64,000 nucleotides of DNA from assembly GCA_029213265.1 (NCBI GenBank), contig JARGNG010000001.1, forward strand, positions 170,206-234,205. Reading direction: 5' to 3'. Made by a program: the position numbers and the translations under genes. Shown here in pieces: positions 28,800 through 40,984 of this stretch (the stretch's first letter is position 1; each line of letters begins with the position of its first letter). This stretch comes from Verrucomicrobiales bacterium. GTDB lineage: Bacteria; Verrucomicrobiota; Verrucomicrobiia; Verrucomicrobiales; DEV007. The notes under the pieces were generated by a model. That model was not told where the DNA came from. It made no database searches and saw only the letters and a list, made by a program, of their open reading frames with translations.

Positions 28800-31106
28800 T
28801 CAATGGTTTCCGAAGGCATCTGCTTTCCCGGCGGGCGAAATCGCAGAGAGCCCCGAGGCTGTCACCAACAACAGCGGTGTGACGAAAAGGTCGGCCAATA
28901 GAGCCGCCAAAATAGCAATGGAGAACAGAATTCCCGTTTCCTGGTGGACCAAAAAGGGACTGAAGAGCAGAACGAGGTATCCGAGAATGAGGGCGGTGGA
29001 GGTCGCCAGAATCGGTCGGATTTCGCTTTGAAATGTCTTCTGAAGTGCCTCTGCGATGGAAGTGTTTCTTTCGGACTCATGAAAGAAGCGAGTCAGGAAA
29101 TGGATCGTGTCATCGACTGCGATGCCGAAGGCCACGATCGCTACCGAAAAGGTCCCCGTACTGAGTGGAATCCCGGCCCACCCCATATATCCAAAAGTTG
29201 CCAGGATGGGCAGAGCATTCGGGATCAGGGCGAGAAAACCAATTTTCATTGATCGGAAAAACAGGCTCAGAAGTGCGGTGACCACCATCCAGAGCACGAA
29301 CAGATTCACGACCAATTGGCGGGTGATGCGATCAGAGATCCGTGAGATGAGAACTCTTTCGCCAGTAACCCGAACCGTTACTTCGTCGGAGAGGTTTGTA
29401 CTCACAAACTGAAGGATTGACTGCTCCGCCTCGCGCATTCCTTTGGATCCGCGGATGAGGGAACGGATTCGAATGATCGTTCGGGATTGATCGTGGTCGA
29501 CAAAAGGGGCGAGGAGAAAGGAGCCGAATTGGGAAGTGAATTTCTCCCACGAATTTCGAAGACGATGAGGTTCGTCACTTTGCGCTGTCTCCGGGTCATT
29601 GGTGACCACAGTATCGATGTCACGGAGGATATCGACGACACCCAGAACGTGGTCATAGCGGGATTCCAGAAAATCGTGCAGCCGGGTGAGCTGTTGGAGC
29701 GAAGATTCTTTGTAAATCCCGCTTTTCCGGTTCGTTTCAATGGTTACGGAAAAAGTGGATGCCCCACCGAAGTCCCGGGAGAATTTTTGATAGACTTCTC
29801 CAACTTCAGAATGTTTCGGGAAAAAGCGGAGATAGCTGGTGTCGAGTTGGAGCCGTGAGGCTCCCAGTATGGCGAGAACGGAAAAGAAAAGGACTGCGAT
29901 GGCGATCAACTTCCGTTTTCTGAAAATGGCACTCGTGAGGAGGTCGCATATTTTCTGTAAATTAGGCTCCCGAAGCTTGAGAAAGCTTTCTGCAGGCGGT
30001 CCCAGGCGAAGCAGTGCGGGAACCAATAACAGGGTGAAGACGAAATTGAGAAAGATCCCAACGGCGCAGGCGATGGCAAATTGACGGAGACCGGTGACCG
30101 GGTTGGGAGCGATAGAGGCAAACCCCAGAACGGTCGTCAGGGAAGTAAGACAAAGTGCATTCAGGACGGTTCTCTTGAGTGCCGAGATCGCTTTCTCCCG
30201 GGAGAGGTTGGAGCGTAAACCAAGTGAGTATTCCGCGAGGATGTGGAGATCCTCGGTGCAGCCCATCACGAGGATGAGGACTACGATGACAGAGGTGAAC
30301 GGATTGATCGAAAACCCGGCAAATCCCATGAACCCGAGGGTGGCGAGAACGCTGATAATACCTGTGAGTAGTGGAAGGAAGGTAGTTAACAACGATCGGT
30401 AGAAGAAGAATATGACCCCTCCAATCATCAACAAAACGACAGGGCCAAGGACTACGAGATCATGAAGAATGTATTCGGTCGCAGCGATTTTTATCAGGGG
30501 TGCGCCCACTAGGTATACCTCCGGGTTGGCTACTGAACTTTTGTGGAAGTTTTCCAGCAGCATCTCGATCTGCCCGGTGACGAGTCTCTCGATATCCTCC
30601 TCCCCCTTTGGCGGTGCAATCTCAATGTGGAATGCGGCTGCATCGCCGGTTTCATTCAGCAGGAGTCCGATAACGAGGGGCTCGCCCAGAATCTCGGCCC
30701 GAAGTTGTTGGAGCGCTTCTGGCTTCCCGGGGATTTCTGTGATAACCGGCCGAATACTCAGGATACCGTCGACGCTGTGAAGCGCGTTGATGGAGAACAG
30801 GCTGATCACCCCGGCGACACCATCTATGTTCTCCATCTCTCCGGACAACTGCCGGAGGGTTGAGAGCGTTTCGGAAGTGAAAAGTTCAGGGCTTTTTGCT
30901 ACCACTGTGATGAAGGAGTCGCTTCCGAAGTTTTCCTTCACCTCGCGATGGTACTGAACGTCTTCATCGTCGGGGGAGAAGAGACTTCTCGTCGAAGCAT
31001 CAATCTCAAGTTTTCCCAGTCCCGGAGAGAGGAACAGCAGCAACAGGCCCGCCAGGAAGAGACTCCCTTTCGGATGAGCGATGATCTTTTGGAAAACAAA
31101 CTGCAT
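28800..31106 (-). CDS. MMPL/RND-superfamily lipid exporter
   Basis: Start placed at ATG 31106 (MQFVFQKIIAHPKGSLFLAG), which begins with the first transmembrane helix; a longer frame runs to 31223. The 768-residue protein has the duplicated RND pattern: one helix, a large periplasmic domain, a helix bundle (ILHDLVVLGPVVLLMIGGV onward), then a repeat. Helix-4-type motifs are VMGCTEDLHILAEY in the first half and FGIAVDDTIHFLTRF in the second, the latter with the DD pair used for proton relay. It resembles MmpL and HpnN-type exporters, which move hydrophobic lipids to the outer layer. First gene of the minus-strand run that includes the PKS, so it probably exports the PKS product. Confidence 0.9.
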   Translation of the reverse strand: MQFVFQKIIAHPKGSLFLAGLLLLFLSPGLGKLEIDASTRSLFSPDDEDVQYHREVKENFGSDSFITVVAKSPELFTSETLSTLRQLSGEMENIDGVAGVISLFSINALHSVDGILSIRPVITEIPGKPEALQQLRAEILGEPLVIGLLLNETGDAAAFHIEIAPPKGEEDIERLVTGQIEMLLENFHKSSVANPEVYLVGAPLIKIAATEYILHDLVVLGPVVLLMIGGVIFFFYRSLLTTFLPLLTGIISVLATLGFMGFAGFSINPFTSVIVVLILVMGCTEDLHILAEYSLGLRSNLSREKAISALKRTVLNALCLTSLTTVLGFASIAPNPVTGLRQFAIACAVGIFLNFVFTLLLVPALLRLGPPAESFLKLREPNLQKICDLLTSAIFRKRKLIAIAVLFFSVLAILGASRLQLDTSYLRFFPKHSEVGEVYQKFSRDFGGASTFSVTIETNRKSGIYKESSLQQLTRLHDFLESRYDHVLGVVDILRDIDTVVTNDPETAQSDEPHRLRNSWEKFTSQFGSFLLAPFVDHDQSRTIIRIRSLIRGSKGMREAEQSILQFVSTNLSDEVTVRVTGERVLISRISDRITRQLVVNLFVLWMVVTALLSLFFRSMKIGFLALIPNALPILATFGYMGWAGIPLSTGTFSVAIVAFGIAVDDTIHFLTRFFHESERNTSIAEALQKTFQSEIRPILATSTALILGYLVLLFSPFLVHQETGILFSIAILAALLADLFVTPLLLVTASGLSAISPAGKADAFGNH

Positions 31107-31298
31107 GAAGGCCTCGAGCAGGGAGACGCTACTCCAATCTACTCGCCGTGTCGCTCCCCGTAGGAAGAGTAGGCAAAGATACGGGGAACAACCGGGGTGG
31201 TATAGGAAAATCCAGTAATACAAAAATCCGGTTTGCTCTTGTCGAACCGTCTCGAAAACGTCATAGTGGAAGCTGTCAAGAGTTGAATGAAATGTCTC
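31107..31298. promoter_or_regulatory. Divergent intergenic region between the RND exporter and a secreted basic protein
   Basis: 192 AT-richer bases separate two divergent genes and must hold promoters for both the exporter-PKS run and the plus-strand gene. On the minus strand TATACC (near 31200) and on the plus strand TTGTCG with TCATAG (about 31240-31268) are weak candidates. No operator-like dyad was recognised. Confidence 0.35.
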
Positions 31299-31835
31299 AT
31301 GAAAACACGAAAAAAAATTGGAACAATCTGGAGCCTTGCCATGGCAGTCGGCTTCTCATTTGCAGCGGTCGAGACTAGCTCCGCTCAACTGAATGAAAAG
31401 AGGGTCGAGCGGAATGCGACCGGAATCTACAATGGTGCCCTCACCAATGGGAAACGAATCTTTTTCCAGAACGGGCAGAGGCAGTTTACTGGAAATCCTC
31501 CGAACGGCCGCGGGAGGGTCAAAGTTCCGGTCAAGGACGGAAGGCTGAAGACAGCGGCAAAAGATAATGACATCCCGGGCTCAAACCGGGCCGTGCTGTC
31601 TGGCAGGGAAAAGAAGTCGAACGTGAAGCGAGGCGGAAATCTGATCAGCGTAGCCGCGAATGGAGAAATGGATGTGAGAGGCGATGGTGAGAACAAGTGG
31701 AAACGGGGGAAGATTACGGGGAAACTCACCAAGAAGGGTTCCAAGTGGAACGCCAATACCAAGATGGAGGGGACGCGCAACGAAGGCGGCGACTTTTCCA
31801 GCAAGTTCATCACCACGGCCAGGGGCAAGGGCTGA
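31299..31835 (+). CDS. Small secreted basic protein of unknown function
   Basis: Taking the ATG at 31299 gives 178 residues with a signal peptide (KKIGTIWSLAMAVGFSFAAVETSSAQ). The mature part is rich in Lys, Arg, Asn and Gly, with short beta-like segments such as GNLISVAANGEMDVRG and KRGKITGKLTKKGSKWN, and contains no cysteine. It looks like a small periplasmic or surface protein of beta structure; no family was recognised. It is divergent from the MMPL exporter and followed by a strong terminator, so it is its own unit. Its position between exporter and sulfotransferase suggests, but does not show, a role with the lipid product. Confidence 0.75.
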   Translation: MKTRKKIGTIWSLAMAVGFSFAAVETSSAQLNEKRVERNATGIYNGALTNGKRIFFQNGQRQFTGNPPNGRGRVKVPVKDGRLKTAAKDNDIPGSNRAVLSGREKKSNVKRGGNLISVAANGEMDVRGDGENKWKRGKITGKLTKKGSKWNANTKMEGTRNEGGDFSSKFITTARGKG

Positions 31836-31861
31836 AACCATTTGCCTCAGTCGAAACTTTG

Positions 31862-31900
31862 AAAAGGGCCGGACGCAGCCAGCGTTCGGCTCTTTTTTTT
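31862..31900 (+). terminator. Rho-independent terminator
   Basis: GGGCCGGACGC (31866-31876) pairs, with G-U pairs, with GCGTTCGGCTC (31882-31892) and is followed by eight T residues. It ends the secreted basic protein transcript 26 bases after the stop and separates it from the sulfotransferase. Confidence 0.8.
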
Positions 31901-31953
31901 GCCCTGTCGAAAAGACACGACGCACAGATAAGCATACCTCGGAGTCACTTTCG

Positions 31954-33123
31954 ATGAAACAGAGTTGGTCATGGGAAGAGGCGGCGGAGAAAAGAGGTCC
32001 TCTTCTACATCCTCTGGCAGGAGCCCGGTTTCGGGTATTTCTCCGATATGCCCTGTTAACCTCCGGATTTGATCCACGCTCCCGATTGCAGCGTCTCGTT
32101 GCCTGGGGGGCTCAACTTCTGAGGCTTCTCCCCACCGCAGTGGAAGGAGCGAGATGGAATGGAGCGATTCGGAAGAGTCAGCTGAGGAAGCCTCCGGTGT
32201 TTATTGTCGGACACTGGCGGAGCGGAACGACCCATCTTCACAATTTGATGAGTCGGGATCCGCAATTCGGCTTTCTCACCTTCGCCGAAACGGCGATGCC
32301 TCTGAATATGCTGGGGCCGGAGGTTCACATTGCCCGGGGTGCGATTCAATCGGTCCTGCCGGAGACGAGAGGCTATGACAATGTAAAGCTGTCACTCGAT
32401 GAGCCGCAGGAAGAAGAGATGGCACTCGGAAATCTGGGTTCCATCGGATTTTACAACACCTACTATTTCCCGGGGAATATTCGGAGACACACGGAGCAGT
32501 CACTCTTTTTCGAAGGAGCAAAGGAGAAGGAGATCGCCTCTTTCCGGCGAAACTACGAGTATCTCATTCGAAAACTGAATCTGGTGAAAGGCGGGAGGCA
32601 GCTTCTCTTTAAGAACCCTCCTTCGACAGGTCGGATTCCGATGATCCTGGAGATGTTTCCTGACGCCAAATTCATTCATATCGTACGCAATCCATGGCCG
32701 GTTTTCAGTTCAAACTGCCGAAAGTTTTCGCGGCTTTACAATGCCTTTGCCTGGCAATCGTTTCAGGACGTGGACATCCACGAGTATACTTTCGCCACCT
32801 ATGAAAGATTGATGCGGCAGTATCTGAGGGACCGGGATCGACTTCATTTACCGTCTTCACAGCTTTGTGAGACCAGCTACGAAAAGCTCACCGAAAATCC
32901 CGTAAGCGAAATCGCCCGGATTTATGAGCAACTCGGACTCGAAGGAGAAGAACGAGGGCTTGGCGCGATTCAGGAGTATCAGGAAGAGATTCGCGGGTAT
33001 GAAGGCAATCAACACTCAATATCCGCCGGGCATGCCGCCGCTTTGAAGGAACGATGGGCCTTTGCCTTTCGAGAGTGGGGCTACGCCAGCGAACCACCCC
33101 CGGAAATTTCGGTGGGCGAATAA
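31954..33123 (+). CDS. PAPS-dependent sulfotransferase (Sulfotransfer_3-like)
   Basis: The ATG at 31954 (MKQSWSWEEA) is preceded by GGAG at a suitable distance, and the frame upstream overlaps the previous gene and terminator, so the 389-residue form is preferred. The 5'-phosphosulfate loop is GHWRSGTTH (about 86-94) and the 3'-phosphate motif is VRNPWPVFSS. There is no signal peptide, so it acts in the cytoplasm, moving sulfate from PAPS to a hydroxyl or amine. Similar proteins act on lipids and polyketides. It is about 0.9 kb from the exporter start, on the opposite strand and behind a terminator, so membership of the PKS locus is likely but unproven. Confidence 0.88.
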   Translation: MKQSWSWEEAAEKRGPLLHPLAGARFRVFLRYALLTSGFDPRSRLQRLVAWGAQLLRLLPTAVEGARWNGAIRKSQLRKPPVFIVGHWRSGTTHLHNLMSRDPQFGFLTFAETAMPLNMLGPEVHIARGAIQSVLPETRGYDNVKLSLDEPQEEEMALGNLGSIGFYNTYYFPGNIRRHTEQSLFFEGAKEKEIASFRRNYEYLIRKLNLVKGGRQLLFKNPPSTGRIPMILEMFPDAKFIHIVRNPWPVFSSNCRKFSRLYNAFAWQSFQDVDIHEYTFATYERLMRQYLRDRDRLHLPSSQLCETSYEKLTENPVSEIARIYEQLGLEGEERGLGAIQEYQEEIRGYEGNQHSISAGHAAALKERWAFAFREWGYASEPPPEISVGE

Positions 33124-33132
33124 CGCAGGGCC

Positions 33133-33702
33133 TCAGGGCACCGCGTAGGACTTGTGAGGAGCGATCGCGATCTTCCAGACTCCGTCCTGTCGCGCAAAGG
33201 ACATTTCGGTGAGGTTGGGAGGGGTATCAAAACGCCATGACTCCCATTCTTTCTTCTCGTTATCGAAGCTTCGGTAGGAAGCGATCAGAATTTCGTAGCC
33301 AATCCGCAGGTCGATACCCTGGTGGATATCGCCGGCGTTCGGAGGCAGTTTCTCCGGACCGACCAATTCAAGTCCCCGGAATTGGTAGGGGACCGGGGCA
33401 CCTCCCCAGCGCGATTGAGAAAAGTGAAAGCCCGATCGCTCTATGAACATCGCAGCCATACAGGCATCGCGAAGCGCCCAGTGGTCAGGATCGTCATGGC
33501 TTGCTTTTCCGAAGCGCCGGGTGAACTTTTCAAACTCTGCGAGAGGTTTCGTGACTGGGGCTTTGATCTTCGAAAAGACATGGTCAGCATGATGTCCTAG
33601 GGGCGTGTCTTTCCCAATGGTCGCCGCGTACGCAAAGATCCCGCCGAGAGCCCCAAGGGCTAACAGAAGCTTCTTTACAGAAGATTTTCGGCCGGATTTC
33701 AA
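33133..33702 (-). CDS. Membrane-anchored or exported protein of unknown function
   Basis: 189 residues, with an N-terminal basic stretch and hydrophobic segment (KKLLLALGALGGIFAYAATIG) that is a signal anchor. The rest is soluble, with no cysteine clusters and a beta-rich C-terminal part (YEILIASYRSFDNEKKEWESWRFD) that looks like an NTF2-like or nuclear-transport-like fold, a guess only. It ends convergently with the sulfotransferase, 9 bases apart. No homologous family was recognised. Confidence 0.7.
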   Translation of the reverse strand: MKSGRKSSVKKLLLALGALGGIFAYAATIGKDTPLGHHADHVFSKIKAPVTKPLAEFEKFTRRFGKASHDDPDHWALRDACMAAMFIERSGFHFSQSRWGGAPVPYQFRGLELVGPEKLPPNAGDIHQGIDLRIGYEILIASYRSFDNEKKEWESWRFDTPPNLTEMSFARQDGVWKIAIAPHKSYAVP

Positions 33703-33897
33703 CGCAGATCTTGTAAGTCAACTTGAGCAGAATACCTAAGATAAGATTAATCATAGTATTTACAACAAATATGGATAGTGTTTTTGGTATTAAGAGACAA
33801 CTTTGTCATCGTGGAATCTCGGGAACTGCAAAGTTTTGGTGGGCTGGCAACCTCTCGCAGCCCTTCGTTTTGCCCGCCCGGTTCCCTGATTCTCCCC

Positions 33898-34476
33898 ATG
33901 CGGAAGGATCTGGTTAACTGGTTCATTACCAATCGAAAGCGTGCACATCTGAGGGGGATTTCCTACCTTTTCGGCAATCATCGGAGCGAGTCCCGCAGTA
34001 TCGGTGACGCGCCCGCTACCCAACTCCCCGTTTTCGCCGTTACCTTGCTGGCACTCTACCTGATTGGAAATCTCTCTGCCGAACCGCCTAGAAGGTGTCT
34101 GCTCGCGTCCCGGTGTTTTCAGTGCCACGGCACCAACGGGCAGGCTGTGGGAGGCTTTGAATCCATCTCGGAAAAAAGCGCCCATGAGATGTTCGAAGAA
34201 CTGAGGGAAATGAGTCAACGCCGGCCCGAGGACATCATGAATCTTCAGGCCAGTGCCTACACGGGGGAGCAACTTCGGCAGATCTCGGACTATCTGGCAA
34301 CCCTTCCCCGTGGTTCGGATGACGATGACAACGATGATGCGAATAATAGGAACGATGTCGTAGACGCAGCGAAGGCCGCGTGGGAAAGGCGCCTCACGAG
34401 AAAACGGGCGGGCCACCGGAGAAACCGGCGGAGGACTGAATCCCGGGTGGGCGGGGAGGCAAGACAGAACGGATGA
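33898..34476 (+). CDS. Small c-type cytochrome (FccA/cytochrome c553-like) with acidic and basic tail
   Basis: The ATG at 33898 (MRKDLVNWFITNRK) gives 192 residues. A hydrophobic segment (LPVFAVTLLALYLIGNL) serves as signal or anchor after an unusual 40-residue positively charged lead, so a later non-ATG start is possible. A single heme site CFQCH precedes a short helical cytochrome fold ending AYTGEQLRQISDYLATLP, much like the cytochrome subunit of sulfide dehydrogenase. After it comes an Asp/Asn-rich stretch (GSDDDDNDDANN) and an Arg-rich end. No flavoprotein partner is adjacent. Function is electron transfer in the periplasm; donor and acceptor unknown. Confidence 0.65.
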   Translation: MRKDLVNWFITNRKRAHLRGISYLFGNHRSESRSIGDAPATQLPVFAVTLLALYLIGNLSAEPPRRCLLASRCFQCHGTNGQAVGGFESISEKSAHEMFEELREMSQRRPEDIMNLQASAYTGEQLRQISDYLATLPRGSDDDDNDDANNRNDVVDAAKAAWERRLTRKRAGHRRNRRRTESRVGGEARQNG

Positions 34477-34594
34477 AGGAGGGTCGGTCGTGTTTGCTCT
34501 CTCGTCGCCGGCATGCCGTGAAAAGGGGAGCATTCGGCCTTGGAAAATCCGGGGATCTTTTGTGAACTGCCATGACCCGATGGGGTCTTCCGGT

Positions 34595-37686
<3,092 letters not shown>

Positions 37687-37690
<4 letters not shown>

Positions 37691-39117
37691 GCCCGGACTT
37701 CTTCTCCCGCCGCCAGCTATTGCAACGTGCCGGGGCCGGTTTCGGTTCCGTGGGCCTCGCCAGCCTTCTCGCGGACGAAGGTCTGCTCGCGGCTGACTCG
37801 TCCGATCCGCTAGCTCCGAAGCGCCCGCATTTCGACGGCAAAGCGAAGTCGGTTATCTGGCTCTTCATCAATGGGGGACCGAGCCAGGTCGATACCTGGG
37901 ACTACAAGCCGGAGCTGGAAAAAATGGATGGCAAGGAGCTGGAGGGCTTCGACAAGCAAACCGGATTTTTTGCCAACGCCGTCGGCCCGCTCATGAAATC
38001 GCCTTTCGAGTTCACGCCGCGCGGTCAATGCGGCAAGATGGTGTCCTCGATTTTTCCGAAGCTCGGCGAACATGTCGACAAGATGGCTTTCATCCACTCG
38101 GGCCACACCGAGTCGAACAATCACAGTCCGGCCCTCTTCATGATGAACTGCGGTGTTCCCCGGATGGGTCAGCCCTGTGTCGGATCCTGGGTCACCTATG
38201 GACTCGGCAGCGTCAGCCGAAACCTGCCCGCCTTCGTCGTGATGTCGGATCCACTCGATCGAGGATTGCCGAAAGGTTCCGCCGCCAACTGGGGTGCCGG
38301 TTTCCTGCCCAGCGTCTACCAGGGCACCTGGCTGAAGCCCAAGGGCGATCCGATCGAAAACCTGCATCGTCCCGCGCACATGAACGATGCCCAGCAACAG
38401 CGTCAGCTGGAACTCCTCAAAAAGTTGAACGGAGAGCACGCCGGGAGTCGCCCCGGTGAAGCCGAACTCGATGCCCGGATCAAGAGTTTCGAGCTTGCCT
38501 ATCGGATGCAGAATTCTGCGCCTGAAGCTCTCGACATCGAACGCGAACCGGAGCACATCAAGAAGCTCTACGGCGTCGGCGAGAAGAACTGCGATCACTT
38601 CGCCCGCCAGTGCCTCACGGCCCGTCGCATGGTCGAGCGCGGGGTTCGCTTCGTGCAGATCTACTCCGGCGGCATGGAAAATCAGCGGAGCTGGGATGGC
38701 CACAGCGACATCCGGGGCAACCACAGTCAGTTCGCCGGCGAGACCGACACGCCCATCGCCGGACTGCTCACCGATCTCGAACAGCGCGGGCTGCTGAAGG
38801 ATACGCTCGTCGTCTGGGGCGGCGAATTCGGCCGTCTCCCGCTGACGCAGAAATCAAAGAAACCCGGCCGCGATCACAATCCCCACTGCTTCACCACCTG
38901 GATGGCCGGCGGCGGCATCAAGGGCGGCGTCAGCTACGGAGAGTCCGATGAAATCGGCCATCACGCCGCAGTTGATAAGGTTCACGTGAATGACCTTCAC
39001 GCCACGATCCTGCATCAGCTGGGATTTGATCACGAGAAGCTGACCTATGTCTACAATGGACGGAGGTTCCGGCTGACCGATGTGGCGGGGAAGGTGATAG
39101 AGCCAATTGTGGGGTAG
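37687..39117 (+). CDS. DUF1501 Tat-exported sulfatase-fold protein
   Basis: The ATG at 37687 overlaps the stop of the DUF1549/DUF1553 gene (ATGA), so translation is coupled; the long frame upstream is discarded. The 476-residue protein begins with a Tat signal (FSRRQLLQRAGAGFGSVGLASLL). VIWLFINGGPSQVDTWDYKP and VVWGGEFGRLPLTQKSKKPGRDHNP are the DUF1501 hallmarks, an alkaline-phosphatase/sulfatase-like fold without the formylglycine motif. Periplasmic. Partner proteins are probably in complex with the cytochrome upstream; the substrate is unknown. Confidence 0.93.
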
Positions 39118-39134
39118 CTGCTCTTGCCTCTCCC

Positions 39135-39170
39135 ATTCAACAGGGGCAGATCACGGACCTGACAGGGTTT
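39135..39170. repeat. Dispersed dyad repeat, copy 2
   Basis: ATTCAACAGGGGCAG (39135-39149) and CCTGACAGGGTTT follow the DUF1501 stop. Read on the minus strand it contains TCAGGTCCGTGATC next to CCTGTTGAAT, matching TCAGGTCCACGACC of copy 1 at 13868-13903. Confidence 0.55.
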
Positions 39171-39201
39171 GCCCTCCAACCATCCTCCCCCAGAAATCCA
39201 C

Positions 39202-40293
39202 CTACTCTCCATACTCCGCCCGCAGAACCCGATTGTTGTAGGTGTCGCAGATGTAGATTTTCCCGTCCGGCCCGATGCGCACGCCGTGGGGACGTTTCAG
39301 GCCGGTGGTCAGGAGCGTGCTGCCGATCTCGTCCGTGGCTTGGGTCGGAGTTCCGGCGACCAGGGAAATCGTCCCGGATTCCGGATCGTAGCGGCGGATG
39401 CAATGATTCTCCGCGTCTGCGATGAGCACCCGACCCTGTGGATCCATCGCGACATACTTGGGGCCGCTCAGGGTGGCTTCCAGTGCAGGTCCGCCGTCTC
39501 CGCTGTAGCCTTTCTTTCCGGAGGCATTGACCACGGTCCGCACCCGGCCGTCTTTCACGGCAACCAGTGCATTGCCGCCGCGGAGCAGCACGTAGAGCGT
39601 ACCGTCGTTGGCCTGGGTCGCGGCGCGGGTGTCGCCCATGTTCGCCTCGAGCGCGCGGGTGTCGTCCTTTGGCAGGCCCTTTTTTCCGTTGCCGGCCACC
39701 GTCGTCACGCGGCCGGTTGCCAGGTCAACCATTCGCGTGCGGTGATTGCCGATGTCAGCGACGTAGATGCGTTTCTCGTCAGGCGACAGGCATGCGGTCA
39801 TCGTGATGTTGAATTGTGCCTCCGTTGCGGGTCCGCCATCACCGCCGAAGCCTCTTTTTCCGGAGCCTGCCAGCGTGGAAACCGCGCCCGATTTCAGATC
39901 GAGTTGCCGCACCCGATGATGAAACGAATCGGCAATGATCGCGATTCCCTGCGAGGTGATCTGAATGTCGTGCATTCCGTTGAAGAGCGCCTTCTGCGGG
40001 TCGCTACCGTCGTGAACCTCTTTGCCTTTCGTCATCTTGTCCGCCCCGGTGGAATCGTGCTTGCGGCCTGCGAAGAAAGATACTGCTCCCTCGCCATCCC
40101 ATCGGAAGATCCGGTTCGCCTTCGTAAACTCGACTCCGTAGAGAATTCCGGCGGGATCGAAGGCGACACTGAAGGGCTCATGGACGGCCTCGGTTTTCGG
40201 TGTGCCGATGAGCAACTCCACCTGTGCCTGGAGAGGTGACGCGGAAAGGAGAGTGGCGAGAACGAGGGTGGAGAGAAGAGGCTGGGGCTTCAT
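39202..40293 (-). CDS. Secreted NHL-repeat beta-propeller protein
   Basis: 363 residues with a signal peptide (PLLSTLVLATLLSASPLQAQ). NHL-type propeller blades are visible as GTPKTEAVHEPFSVAFDPAG, QITSQGIAIIADSFHHRVRQLD, CLSPDEKRIYVADIGNHRTRMVD, YVAMDPQGRVLIADAENHCIRRYD and RIGPDGKIYICDTYNNRVLRA, at least five blades. Such proteins bind ligands or partners; no catalytic residues are evident. It is convergent with the DUF1501 gene and on the same strand as the small genes upstream, with a 73-base gap. Confidence 0.88.
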   Translation of the reverse strand: MKPQPLLSTLVLATLLSASPLQAQVELLIGTPKTEAVHEPFSVAFDPAGILYGVEFTKANRIFRWDGEGAVSFFAGRKHDSTGADKMTKGKEVHDGSDPQKALFNGMHDIQITSQGIAIIADSFHHRVRQLDLKSGAVSTLAGSGKRGFGGDGGPATEAQFNITMTACLSPDEKRIYVADIGNHRTRMVDLATGRVTTVAGNGKKGLPKDDTRALEANMGDTRAATQANDGTLYVLLRGGNALVAVKDGRVRTVVNASGKKGYSGDGGPALEATLSGPKYVAMDPQGRVLIADAENHCIRRYDPESGTISLVAGTPTQATDEIGSTLLTTGLKRPHGVRIGPDGKIYICDTYNNRVLRAEYGE

Positions 40294-40366
40294 ATGCGTA
40301 GGATTGAGAGTAAGACAAAATCAGGGTTCCGTGGAATCGGTTTCATGACCGCGATGAAGCAGTCTC

Positions 40367-40732
40367 TCAATCCCCGTCTTCCTCCGGCTCTTCATACTCC
40401 CGGATCGTGCTTTCGAACGACGACTCGGGGAAGTCTTCGGCGTCCAGCCAGTATTCGGAGGTGATGATCCGGTATTGGTGTTCCCCGGTTTTGTCGAGGC
40501 TCCAGAGAATATGCTCCGCGGTGGGGAAGGTTCCGTTGAAGGCCTTGTAGAGCAGTTCGTTGACATCGAAGAGCCGCTTTTGGAGCGAGATGTCAGGGAA
40601 TTCCTCGGAGAGTTTGTCCTCCAGCATGTCGTGCGACATCTGCTGGATCTGGCCTTTGGAAAGCTTGTCCGATAGAGCGTAGTCGAGAACGATGGCGGCT
40701 GCTTCGGCGGGTTCAAAATCGGTGATCGCCAT
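40367..40732 (-). CDS. Small acidic cytoplasmic protein of unknown function
   Basis: The frame opens with TTG at 40750; the ATG at 40732 (MAITDFEPAEAAAIVL) is preferred, giving 121 residues. The protein is acidic, mostly helical, with no signal peptide and no cysteine; the end is very acidic (STIREYEEPEEDGD). No family was recognised. It sits 24 bases after the stop of another small frame on the same strand, so the two may form a two-gene unit. Confidence 0.55.
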   Translation of the reverse strand: MAITDFEPAEAAAIVLDYALSDKLSKGQIQQMSHDMLEDKLSEEFPDISLQKRLFDVNELLYKAFNGTFPTAEHILWSLDKTGEHQYRIITSEYWLDAEDFPESSFESTIREYEEPEEDGD

Positions 40733-40756
40733 GTGGAGCAGTTCTTTCAACTCCGC

Positions 40757-40984
40757 TTAGGGAGCGTCTTTGGCGTCGGGAAAATTGAGGTGCTTAAGCA
40801 ACTCGACATAGTCCGTGTTGGTCCAGGCTCCTTCGATTTCGTCGATGGTCTTGATCCCGAGAATCGTGATCTGATAATTCAGTGTATGGATAGAATTCCA
40901 AGGTCCATTGTGACAGAACCGATTGAAAAGTAACGATTGTTCCCCGGGATCTCCGACTGATGCGCGCCTCCCCCTCAAGTCCAT
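40757..40984 (-). CDS. Possible small protein of unknown function (75 residues)
   Basis: From ATG 40984 (MDLRGRRASVG) the frame runs 75 codons. The C-terminal half (NYQITILGIKTIDEIEGAW, YVELLKHLNFPDAKDAP) has the composition of real protein, and the stop is 24 bases before the next small gene on the same strand. The first 25 residues look less convincing, so the true start may be later. No homologue was recognised. It could also be a decayed gene end. Confidence 0.35.
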   Translation of the reverse strand: MDLRGRRASVGDPGEQSLLFNRFCHNGPWNSIHTLNYQITILGIKTIDEIEGAWTNTDYVELLKHLNFPDAKDAP

